Shown here: positions 1 through 5,526 of the stretch, piece after piece
How the letters are laid out: each line of letters starts with the position of its first letter
Numbering within the stretch: the first letter of the stretch is position 1
Assembly: GCA_937930625.1 (NCBI GenBank)
Contig: CALHBW010000020.1
Coordinates: 1-7,454, forward strand
Direction: 5' to 3'
Source of the DNA: an uncultured Saprospiraceae bacterium
Lineage (GTDB): Bacteria > Bacteroidota > Bacteroidia > Chitinophagales > Saprospiraceae
DNA length: 7,454 nt
Notes under the pieces: model-generated
Seen by the model: only the letters and a program-made list of their open reading frames with translations
Databases searched by the model: none
Told to the model about the DNA's origin: nothing
Program-made: the position numbers and the translations under genes

Positions 1-136
1 CCGTCTAAGTTTGCTTGCGAGATTACTACTCGTCTGACGAAGGTTTTGTGAAATGTAGTGATTTGTCTCATAAAATATTCGCATTGAATAAAGTGATTCG
101 TCTGACGAGTATTCGCTTTAGGCAAAGTTAGACGGG
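1..136. repeat. Imperfect inverted-repeat element (MITE-like), possibly cut by window edge
   Basis: The two ends pair. Bases 1-14 (CCGTCTAAGTTTGC) match the reverse complement of 122-135 at 13 of 14 positions. An inner pair, 28-41 (ACTCGTCTGACGAA) and 97-110, also matches at 13 of 14. Each inner arm is itself nearly palindromic (TCGTC-T-GACGA). A weaker relative of the inner arm, GTGATTTGTCT, lies at 58-68. There is no coding potential. The shape is that of a small non-autonomous palindromic element lying about 95 bp beyond the stop of the DUF1295 gene. The left boundary may be outside the window, so the full length is uncertain. Confidence 0.6.
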
Positions 137-146
137 TAGCCACATT

Positions 147-175
147 TTCTATTTTCACATTCAAAAAAAGTGGGA
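147..175 (-). repeat. Degenerate third copy of the 3'-flanking repeat
   Basis: On the minus strand this reads CCCACTTTTTTTGAATGTG followed by A-rich sequence. It resembles the exact 33-bp repeat found at 1335-1367 and 6010-6042, with several substitutions and one indel. As with those copies, it lies just downstream of a minus-strand gene, about 55 bp after the DUF1295 stop codon. The similarity is by eye and could be partly due to low complexity. Confidence 0.35.
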
Positions 176-229
176 TATAAAATATAATATGGCAATGGGA
201 GGAAAATATTACAGGAGAAAAGATTGAAG

Positions 230-1093
230 CTAACCCAATTTAGGCACTAAAACAGGCGTCTCCGCCTTATACGCCTCATAATCTGCTTGCCCGCCCCACT
301 TCTTTTCCGCTTTAGCTTCGAGCATCGGCACACCACTCACCCGCGTCAGCAGCAGCGTAACAAACACAGGCGAAATCAGCGCAACCCACTGCCAACCTTG
401 CAACACAGGCACAGCAATAATCGTCACCCCAATCCACAGCACAATCTCCCCAAAATAATTCGGATGCCGCGAACGCGACCACAAGCCCGTTTGGATAAAC
501 TTCCCTTTATTCGCAGGATTTTTACGAAATTGCGTCTTTTGAGCATCTGCCACCACTTCAATAGAGAATCCAATTATCCACACAATGAAACCGATAATAG
601 CAAAAACTCCTATATCAACACGCTTCATCGCAGTAATCGCAATGATAGCGGGAGCAGAGGTCAATGTCACCCACAGGGCTTGGATGCCCCATGCGTTCAG
701 AAAGCGAAAAAAGTCAGGTTTGATTTTATCAAAGCGGTCGTCTTTACCCGATTGCTGTATCCGACGGAAGAGAAATGAACCCAAACGAATTGCCCAAACC
801 ATCACCAAAGCCACCAACATCACAGACCGCGTATCAGTATTTTTACTCAGTACAAGCGCAGTAATCGTTACAGAAATATAGGTCAAAGTTCCCGTCAAAT
901 CATAGTATTTCTCCGTCTGACTACGATAGGCAGGAATGAAAGCCAGCCAATTGATAAGAAATGCCAAACCCACACAAATCATAAAAATCGAAATACCATT
1001 TATACGCTGACCATTATAAGACCCTGCCAATGCGACGAGCAAAGCAATCGTAGGGACAATAATCAAACTTCTGCGAACTTGTTGTTGATTCAT
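230..1093 (-). CDS. DUF1295 family integral membrane protein (steroid 5-alpha-reductase / isoprenylcysteine methyltransferase fold)
   Basis: This 287-residue protein is dominated by hydrophobic segments (roughly residues 9-25, 33-54, 66-83, 89-108, 135-155, 160-182, 217-234 and 237-252), so it is an inner-membrane protein. The family signature is clear. A run ending in RLGSFLFRRI (103-112) is followed by DDRFDKIKPDFFRFLNAWGIQ (118-138), with the hallmark SRHPNYFGE at 208-216. The C-terminal block after SGVPMLEAK (253-261) is also typical. In the related steroid reductases and isoprenylcysteine methyltransferases the RHPNY region helps form the cofactor pocket. The substrate of DUF1295 proteins is generally not known, so a reductase acting on a lipid or sterol-like double bond is only an inference. 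Length is normal and the frame intact. The ATG at 1093 is preceded by an A-rich leader without a Shine-Dalgarno motif. It is separated from the upstream NADH dehydrogenase by about 295 bp that includes a palindromic element, so it probably has its own promoter. Confidence 0.9.
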   Translation of the reverse strand: MNQQQVRRSLIIVPTIALLVALAGSYNGQRINGISIFMICVGLAFLINWLAFIPAYRSQTEKYYDLTGTLTYISVTITALVLSKNTDTRSVMLVALVMVWAIRLGSFLFRRIQQSGKDDRFDKIKPDFFRFLNAWGIQALWVTLTSAPAIIAITAMKRVDIGVFAIIGFIVWIIGFSIEVVADAQKTQFRKNPANKGKFIQTGLWSRSRHPNYFGEIVLWIGVTIIAVPVLQGWQWVALISPVFVTLLLTRVSGVPMLEAKAEKKWGGQADYEAYKAETPVLVPKLG

Positions 1094-1190
1094 TTCGTAT
1101 TTGTTTAGACTATAATTTTATGGACAACAATATTTCATAACTTTGGTTCTTTTTGAATTTCAAGAAACCATTTTGGACGAATGAGTAATT

Positions 1191-1332
1191 ATACTGTGAA
1201 CGGCGTAAATTTCGGAAAATATTAAGATCTATATTTCACGCAGAGTACGCGGAGAAATACTATAAAATCTCTGCGACCTCTGCGTTCTCTGCGTGAATCA
1301 GCATTCTCCAAAATTTTCCCCGTTTACAGTAT
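1191..1332. repeat. 142-bp palindromic element with TA-type ends (MITE-like)
   Basis: Outer arms ATACTGTGAACGG (1191-1203) and the reverse complement of 1320-1332 (ATACTGTAAACGG) match at 12 of 13. Inner arms 1234-1253 (begins TTCACGCAGAG) and 1278-1297 match at 18 of 20. The stretches between them are also loosely complementary. The element fills the gap between the DUF1295 gene and the NADH dehydrogenase gene and encodes nothing. The TA at each tip resembles the target dinucleotide used by IS630/Tc1-mariner transposases, but no transposase is in the window, so this affiliation is a guess. Confidence 0.65.
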
Positions 1333-1334
1333 AC

Positions 1335-1367
1335 ATATTTTACATTTTACATTTCAAAAAAGTGTCA
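1335..1367 (-). repeat. 33-bp direct repeat, copy A, downstream of the NADH dehydrogenase gene
   Basis: This 33-bp stretch is identical to 6010-6042. On the minus strand it begins TGACACTTTTTTGAAATG and continues with two TAAAATG-like units. It starts 21 bp after the stop codon of the minus-strand gene, and the other copy starts 7 bp after the MFS stop. It directly abuts the palindromic element at 1191-1332. No stem-loop is evident, so it is not a standard intrinsic terminator. Confidence 0.7.
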
Positions 1368-1388
1368 ACTGCAATTCTAAACAAGCTC

Positions 1389-2681
1389 TTATGTCATCTT
1401 CTCTTCCTTCGGAATACGCGGCTTGATAATCAGTCGTAATGATTGGTCGTAGGTAAAGTAATTCCACAACCAATTGAGAAATACAAATAGTTTATTTTTT
1501 ACCCCCAAAATGGCAAATAAATGAATCAATAACCACACAAACCACGCAAAAGCACCTTGAAAACGAAGGCGCGGCAAATCGACTACGGCGCGATGTCTGC
1601 CGATAGTTGCCATAGAACCTTTGTCGTTATAAATGAAGGGTTTGGCAGGGCGTGAATGTTGGAGGTTATTGAGATTCTGGGCAAGGTTTTTAGCTTGTTG
1701 GATAGCAACTTGGGCGACTTGCGGATGCCCGTAAGGATAGGTTTCCGTTTCGCGGTAGGCGATGTCGCCGATAGCGTAGATTTCAGGAAAACCTTCGACT
1801 TGGCAATACTCATTTACACGGATACGGCGGCTGCGGGTGATGAGTTCGTCGGGCAAACCTTCGATGGTATTGCCAATGATACCGGCTGCCCAAATGACCT
1901 TGTTGGTGCGGATTTTTGTATCATCATTCATATAGACATACTTGCCATCAAAATCCGTTACGCGGGTATTTTTACGAACTTGCACGCCCAATTGTGTGAG
2001 GAATCGCTCGGCTGCTGTGGCTGCTTGTTCGGACATGCCTTTGAGTAGCGCGTCTCCACTTTGTATCAAGTGAATATCGACTTCCTCGTAGTCCAATTCT
2101 TCCCGAAAATCCTTCGGTAAAATGTATTTTTTCATCTCCGCCAATGCGCCTGCAACCTCCACACCCGTAGGTCCGCCACCCACGATTACGATGTCTATCA
2201 AGCCTTGTCTTTCTTCAAAATCGGCAGTCGTAACGGCTTGTTCGTAGTCTGCCAAAATCTTGTTGCGTAAATACAGAGCCTCCGAAACGGACTTCATCGG
2301 AATGACTTTGGAAGCGATATTTTGATTGCCAAAAAAATTGGTATCTGCACCAATCGCCAAGACCAAATAATCGTAACGCAAACTCCCCAAACTTGTCTCC
2401 ACAATCTGCGATTTAGGATGGACACGCTCCACTTCCGCGACTCGTATGACGACATTTTTGCGCCGTTGAAATATCTTTCGCAACGGAAATGCAATCGAAC
2501 TCGGCTCTAAACCCGACATCGCGACCTGATAAAATAGCGGTTGGAATTGGTGGTAATTATTTTTATCAATAAGAATGACCTGAAAATCACGACGCGCCAA
2601 TTTACGCGCCAATGTCAAACCCGCAAATCCGCCACCGACGATGACGACTCGTTTTTTGTTTGAGTCGGGAATGTTTATCAT
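1389..2681 (-). CDS. ndh: Type II NADH dehydrogenase (NDH-2), NAD(P)/FAD-dependent oxidoreductase
   Basis: NDH-2 is a single-subunit flavoprotein on the cytoplasmic face of the inner membrane. It passes electrons from NADH to quinone (menaquinone in most Bacteroidota) without pumping protons. The protein has 430 residues, the usual size. The first Rossmann motif for FAD is VVIVGGGFAGLTLA (12-25), followed by FQPLFYQVA (46-54) and AIGADTNFFG (109-118). The second Rossmann motif for NADH is VIVGGGPTGVEVAGALAE (165-182). WAAGI (264-268), YAIGDIA (302-308) and HPQVAQVAIQQAKNLAQNL (319-337) complete the FAD/quinone side. Residues 376-419 are strongly hydrophobic or amphipathic and would anchor the enzyme at the membrane. 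The ATG at 2681 is chosen because the Rossmann motif follows closely. The frame stays open upstream to a TTG at 2786, but those 35 codons only translate a palindromic repeat. The leader is CTAAACAAT before the ATG. The upstream region is entirely palindromic repeat sequence. A related NAD(P)H:quinone oxidoreductase is the main alternative. Confidence 0.92.
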   Translation of the reverse strand: MINIPDSNKKRVVIVGGGFAGLTLARKLARRDFQVILIDKNNYHQFQPLFYQVAMSGLEPSSIAFPLRKIFQRRKNVVIRVAEVERVHPKSQIVETSLGSLRYDYLVLAIGADTNFFGNQNIASKVIPMKSVSEALYLRNKILADYEQAVTTADFEERQGLIDIVIVGGGPTGVEVAGALAEMKKYILPKDFREELDYEEVDIHLIQSGDALLKGMSEQAATAAERFLTQLGVQVRKNTRVTDFDGKYVYMNDDTKIRTNKVIWAAGIIGNTIEGLPDELITRSRRIRVNEYCQVEGFPEIYAIGDIAYRETETYPYGHPQVAQVAIQQAKNLAQNLNNLQHSRPAKPFIYNDKGSMATIGRHRAVVDLPRLRFQGAFAWFVWLLIHLFAILGVKNKLFVFLNWLWNYFTYDQSLRLIIKPRIPKEEKMT

Positions 2682-2684
2682 ATT

Positions 2685-2788
2685 GTTTAGTTGCGAGTTA
2701 CGAGTTACGGGTTGCGAGTTAGCTAAATACTCGTAAACAATCGTTTGTAGTATTTGAAAACTCGAAATACGTAATACGCAACTCAAAC
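2685..2788. repeat. 104-bp palindromic element with 7-bp internal periodicity
   Basis: The left arm 2685-2711 and right arm 2761-2788 are inverted copies matching at about 21 of 28 positions with one gap. The shared core is AGTTGCG..TTACG. The left arm is itself a tandem run of a 7-bp unit, TTRCGRG, four times (2691-2718). The loop holds a second hairpin, 2725-2755 (AAATACT...AGTATTT). The element begins 3 bp upstream of the NADH dehydrogenase start codon and ends exactly where the next palindrome begins. It must therefore hold or overlap that gene's leader. Confidence 0.65.
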
Positions 2789-2896
2789 AACCACGAAGGA
2801 CACGAAGAACACAAAGTTTTACACAGAAATTACTTACAAAACCTTTGTGTTTTTCTACGTTAATTTGGTTTTGTGTTCTTTGTGTCCTTCGTGGTT
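2789..2896. repeat. 108-bp inverted-repeat element with 27-bp near-perfect arms
   Basis: Arm 2789-2815 (starts AACCACGAAGGACACGAAG) and arm 2870-2896 are inverted copies matching at 26 of 27 positions. The arms contain a short internal repeat (ACGAAGGAC / ACGAAGAAC). The 54-bp loop has no coding potential. The element lies directly against the palindrome at 2685-2788 on one side and 4 bp from the stop codon of the hydrolase remnant on the other. Repeats with this arm sequence are, to my recollection, widespread in environmental bacterial genomes. Confidence 0.7.
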
Positions 2897-2900
2897 CAAT

Positions 2901-3065
2901 TCATTTTTGTATAAATTCCAAAATATGTTCAACAAAAAAATCAACATCCTCATTATGCAAAAAATACCCTGCGTCCTCATGTATAACTAACCGAAAATCG
3001 CTGCTCATTGTTTTTTGCATTTGCTGAAATGGCTTGAAAATAGATGCACCGCAATTAAAATTCAT
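2901..3065 (-). pseudogene. C-terminal remnant of an alpha/beta hydrolase
   Basis: This 54-codon frame has protein-like content. IFKPFQQMQKTM (residues 9-20) is followed by FRLVIHEDAGYFLHNEDVDF (24-43) and an amphipathic tail ending FVEHILEFIQK. The pattern (strand, then xxAGHFLHxE, then helix VxxFVxxxLxFI) is the usual C-terminus of an alpha/beta hydrolase, where the His after AG is the catalytic base. Here that position is Tyr (codon TAT, one transition from CAT). Only the last fifth or so of a hydrolase is present, and no nucleophile elbow or catalytic acid is seen. The frame opens at an ATG at 3065 that overlaps the last 11 bases of the ATPase gene in another frame. That ATG is probably an accident of the junction. 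The simplest reading is a hydrolase gene whose 5' part was lost when the ATPase gene arrived. An independent small protein cannot be excluded. Confidence 0.6.
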
Positions 3066-4509
3066 ACACCTCCCCAAATAAATCGTCCAAAGTCAATACT
3101 TGGTCTATCAAGCCCAGACTATGTTCATTATGCGTCATACCATGTGCGGCAATCATGGTGAGAAAGATATGTTTTCGGGTTTTTGTCACTTCCTCAAATA
3201 CATGGATTTTATTGGTCAAATTTTCTGCATAGGCTTTTGAAACCAGAAAGGGTTTGTTGTGAAATTTGACTTCAAACAAATTAATAACTTGGTCTTTTCT
3301 GTCGAGTATCAGGTCAATTTGCGCGCCTTTTTCTGTCTTCGTTCCTTTTTTCAAAAACGACGATGCTATCGAATACAAACCGCCGATACTCAAAGCATGT
3401 TTGATTTGCAGGATGTGCCGCAGACAGATATTTTCAAATGCAAATCCACACCAGATTTTGTACTCCGGCGTTTGGCTAAGGTGCTTCCATGCTGCTGCTC
3501 CTCCTTCTGCATTTTGCTCAATAAATTGCAAATAAAAAATCGAATACTCATCGGTCAGTCGATACAGTTTATTATTTTTCTTTTTTCCGAATGGATATAA
3601 AATATCAATAAATCCCGACTGATTTAGTTCTTCCAATGCCTTCGTCACGCTGCCGCCGTTGGGTAGTTTTGCGGCTTTTATCAACTCCGTCCGCGTCATG
3701 CCTTGTCGTTTTTGAGCCAATGCCCGCACGATAGCGACGTGATTATCAGCATGGTCAAAAAGCGCGGCATAAAGTTCGGAAAATTCATTGCGAAGAATGC
3801 CCGTTTTTGAAAAACAGATGTGCGCGATATTTTGTGTGGCACTTTTTCCGACTTCTATTTCTTTCAAATAATGCGGAATCCCCCCCATCGCCATATACAA
3901 TTGCAAAATATGATAACGATTGAGTTTGATGTGATTATTGGCGCGAAGATATTGCTCCGTTTCTGCCAATGTAAAAGGTTCGAGATGAAGGCGGCGTGTA
4001 ATGCGATTATGCAATCCGCCGGTATGCTTGACCACTTTTTGAATCATCCACGAAGCTGCCGAGCCGCATATCACCACCACAATATGTTGATTGACCGCCC
4101 AACTGTTCCAAAAGAAACTCAAGGCACTCAGAAAGCCTGATTTGCGTATTGCCAGCCAGGGCAATTCATCAAAAAATATGACGGGTTTTTCTTTTTTTGA
4201 GGGATGTTTTTCCAAATACCGAACAAGCATGAAGAATGCCTCCTGCCAAGTCGTCGGTGGTTTGACGATAAGGTCGTTGTCAAAATAAATCTGAAATGCC
4301 TGAGTAAAATTGAGTAGCTGCTCTTCAAGCGGTCTGTTTTGTGTTCCGGTGAGTTCAAATATAATGTGGTCTTTGCAAATGGTTTTCACCAAAAATGTTT
4401 TCCCGACTCGTCGCCGACCAATGACCGACACAAATTCCGCCTTGTGCGATTCAAGTGCCTTTTTTAAGACTTTTATTTCTGGTGTTCTGCCTATAAGTTT
4501 GTCTTGCAT
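3055..4509 (-). CDS. P-loop ATPase with winged helix and PD-(D/E)XK-like C-terminus (ATPase_2/DUF234 type)
   Basis: This 484-residue protein starts with a nucleotide-binding module. The Walker A motif is GRRRVGKT (31-38), the Walker B motif is VIFFDELPW (110-118), and a sensor-like strand VVVICGSAASWM is at 144-155. NRITRRLHLEPFTLAE (168-183) and MGGIPHYLKEI (208-218) are typical of the archaeal-type ATPase family (MNS-like branch of STAND/AAA NTPases). Residues about 255-320 fit a winged helix (TRTELIKAAKLPNGGSVTKA then LYRLTDEYSIFYLQFIE). The C-terminus fits DUF234, a PD-(D/E)XK-like domain. Asp399 is in AQIDLILDR, Glu413 and Lys415 are in FEVKF, and Glu359 may be the helix acid. All catalytic positions look present, but nuclease activity has not been seen here and is inferred. 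The function of this family is poorly known. The ATG at 4509 follows AATAAATAAAC with no Shine-Dalgarno motif and lies directly beside a phased palindrome array. The 3' end overlaps a hydrolase remnant, suggesting recent acquisition. Confidence 0.88.
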   Translation of the reverse strand: MQDKLIGRTPEIKVLKKALESHKAEFVSVIGRRRVGKTFLVKTICKDHIIFELTGTQNRPLEEQLLNFTQAFQIYFDNDLIVKPPTTWQEAFFMLVRYLEKHPSKKEKPVIFFDELPWLAIRKSGFLSALSFFWNSWAVNQHIVVVICGSAASWMIQKVVKHTGGLHNRITRRLHLEPFTLAETEQYLRANNHIKLNRYHILQLYMAMGGIPHYLKEIEVGKSATQNIAHICFSKTGILRNEFSELYAALFDHADNHVAIVRALAQKRQGMTRTELIKAAKLPNGGSVTKALEELNQSGFIDILYPFGKKKNNKLYRLTDEYSIFYLQFIEQNAEGGAAAWKHLSQTPEYKIWCGFAFENICLRHILQIKHALSIGGLYSIASSFLKKGTKTEKGAQIDLILDRKDQVINLFEVKFHNKPFLVSKAYAENLTNKIHVFEEVTKTRKHIFLTMIAAHGMTHNEHSLGLIDQVLTLDDLFGEVYEF

Positions 4510-4515
4510 GTTTAT

Positions 4516-4668
4516 TTATTAGTCACCAAAGTTGCATGGAAAAAGTATATTTTGGTGAGCAATAAAAATTATTAATCACCAAAATTATATAAAAATAAGC
4601 CATTTTGGTGAGCAATAAAAATTATTAGTCGCCAAAATGAGGTTTTAAAGTATAGTTTTGGTGACTAA
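4516..4668. repeat. Phased array of 35-bp palindromes, 53-bp period, upstream of the ATPase gene
   Basis: Two complete 35-bp units, 4550-4584 and 4603-4637, differ at only two positions. Partial units lie at 4516-4530 and 4656-4668 in exact register, giving four units at a period of 53 bp with 18-bp unrelated A/T-rich spacers. Each unit is a palindrome of half-site TTTTGGTGAnnAATAA, so there are six half-sites in alternating orientation. The last half-site ends about 7 bp from the ATPase start codon. A period of 53 bp equals five helical turns, so all units would face the same side of the DNA. This suggests an operator array or a series of hairpins in the leader. In RNA, the half-sites could pair either within a unit or across an 18-bp spacer. 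Confidence 0.8.
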
Positions 4669-4672
4669 CCTT

Positions 4673-4710
4673 CTTTTGTAGAGCAAATTCATGAATTTGC
4701 TCTACAAAAG
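4673..4710. repeat. Perfect 38-bp palindrome
   Basis: The sequence reads identically on both strands: 18-bp arms beginning CTTTTGTAGAGCAAATTC around a central AT. It lies 23 bp beyond the stop codon of the DUF434 gene and 4 bp from the palindrome array. It could form a strong hairpin ending DUF434 transcription, but no T-tract follows it on the minus strand, so a canonical terminator is not supported. The GTAGAGC...GCTCTAC form resembles dispersed palindromic repeats of other genomes. Confidence 0.8.
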
Positions 4711-4733
4711 AAAATCCACGTATATCCTCAAAT

Positions 4734-5480
4734 TTACACCTTTATCACATCCACATCTTCCAAATAATTTTCAATCAACAAAGCCCCCAAATTAAACCAT
4801 CTCACATCCTGCTCCAAAATCCAACCATCCGAGGAGATGACAATATTATCACTTTCCGCCAAGACTTTATCGGGCGAATAATCAAGTTCGACTTGCCAAT
4901 TGAATTGATGTGCTTCGCTGATTTCGAGCAATTTGGTTTTGAGGCGTCCGCTATTGGAGACGGGTTGGTCGAGGTACCACCGGGCAGATTGGATGCCAAC
5001 TTTCTTTAATGCCTCACCAATCAGGAGAATCGCATTTTCGGTTTGCACTACACGCTTGTACGAGCCATGCACGCTCGAAATATCGCGATAAGTCCCATCG
5101 CGTCCCTTCAAAATGTACGCACCCGACAAAGCACTTTCCAACAAAATCAAAATATTGAATCCGTCAATATCGACAACATTTCCCTTTAAATCCTCCGGAC
5201 TGCACATCGCTTCTTTGCGGATATTGATGGCTTGTTCGCTCGCACTGATTCGCATGATGGCAGTGCGTTGTCTTTTGTTGAGTTTGTAGCGGTTGCCGAC
5301 GATTTGTAGGGAAGAATTGACGGCGTAGCCTCTCGTCAAGAGGTAGCCCATATCATCTACAGCTTCCTTGAAAATGGGATGCCATTCGGATGCGAAATAT
5401 TTGTCGTCGTTGGATTGTTTTCCTCTATTTCTTTGTGCCAAACTGTTATAATTTATGGTTTTCTGACAAATCCTGTGCAT
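4734..5480 (-). CDS. DUF434/DUF5616 protein, function unknown
   Basis: This 248-residue soluble protein has two conserved parts. Residues about 34-90 match DUF434, with GYLLTRGY (45-52) and IVGNRYKLNKRQR (60-72). Residues about 99-240 match DUF5616, with VDIDGFN (103-109), GRDGTYRDISSVHGSYK (126-142), WYLDQPVSNSG (168-178) and VISSDGWIL (214-222). Its role is not known to me. The arrangement of acidic residues (Asp106 after a beta strand, Glu115, Asp128, Asp133, Asp171, Asp218) resembles NYN/PIN-like metal-dependent nucleases. That is inference from the pattern only. No signal peptide or membrane segment is present. The ATG at 5480 is preferred. The frame extends to a TTG at 5513 (11 more codons), which would need a rare start. 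The gene stands alone, with repeat-filled gaps on both sides. Confidence 0.82.
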   Translation of the reverse strand: MHRICQKTINYNSLAQRNRGKQSNDDKYFASEWHPIFKEAVDDMGYLLTRGYAVNSSLQIVGNRYKLNKRQRTAIMRISASEQAINIRKEAMCSPEDLKGNVVDIDGFNILILLESALSGAYILKGRDGTYRDISSVHGSYKRVVQTENAILLIGEALKKVGIQSARWYLDQPVSNSGRLKTKLLEISEAHQFNWQVELDYSPDKVLAESDNIVISSDGWILEQDVRWFNLGALLIENYLEDVDVIKV

Positions 5481-5526
5481 GTTTAGAATTGCAGTTGATA
5501 CTTCGATACTCAAATTGAAATAATCC

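Noticed and set aside
189..227. Short plus-strand frame MAMGGKYYRRKD with a purine-rich stretch
   Set aside because: Twelve codons with no upstream coding continuation (stop at 129) and no recognisable family.
287..881. Plus-strand open frames of 163 and 98 codons opposite the DUF1295 gene
   Set aside because: They are antisense to a gene with clear family motifs, and their translations are low-complexity with no recognisable domain.
2682..2786. 35-codon N-terminal extension of the NADH dehydrogenase from a TTG
   Set aside because: It translates a tandem, palindromic repeat, and the FAD-binding motif follows the internal ATG at the normal distance.
4580..4587. Bacteroidota -7 promoter element TAATTTTG on the minus strand inside the array
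   Set aside because: It overlaps a conserved half-site, which explains most of the match, and no -33 partner at a convincing distance is seen.
4516..4668. CRISPR array, because 35-bp repeats alternate with unrelated spacers of constant length
   Set aside because: Spacers are only 18 bp and A/T-rich, each repeat is a full palindrome, only two units are complete, and no cas gene is near.
4673..4710. Intrinsic terminator of the DUF434 gene
   Set aside because: The stem is strong but no T-tract follows it on the minus strand, so a standard rho-independent terminator is not supported.
5481..5513. 11-codon extension of the DUF434 protein from a TTG
   Set aside because: The codon is TTG and an ATG with an A-rich leader is available at 5480; the extra residues are not part of the recognisable domains. 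It cannot be fully excluded.
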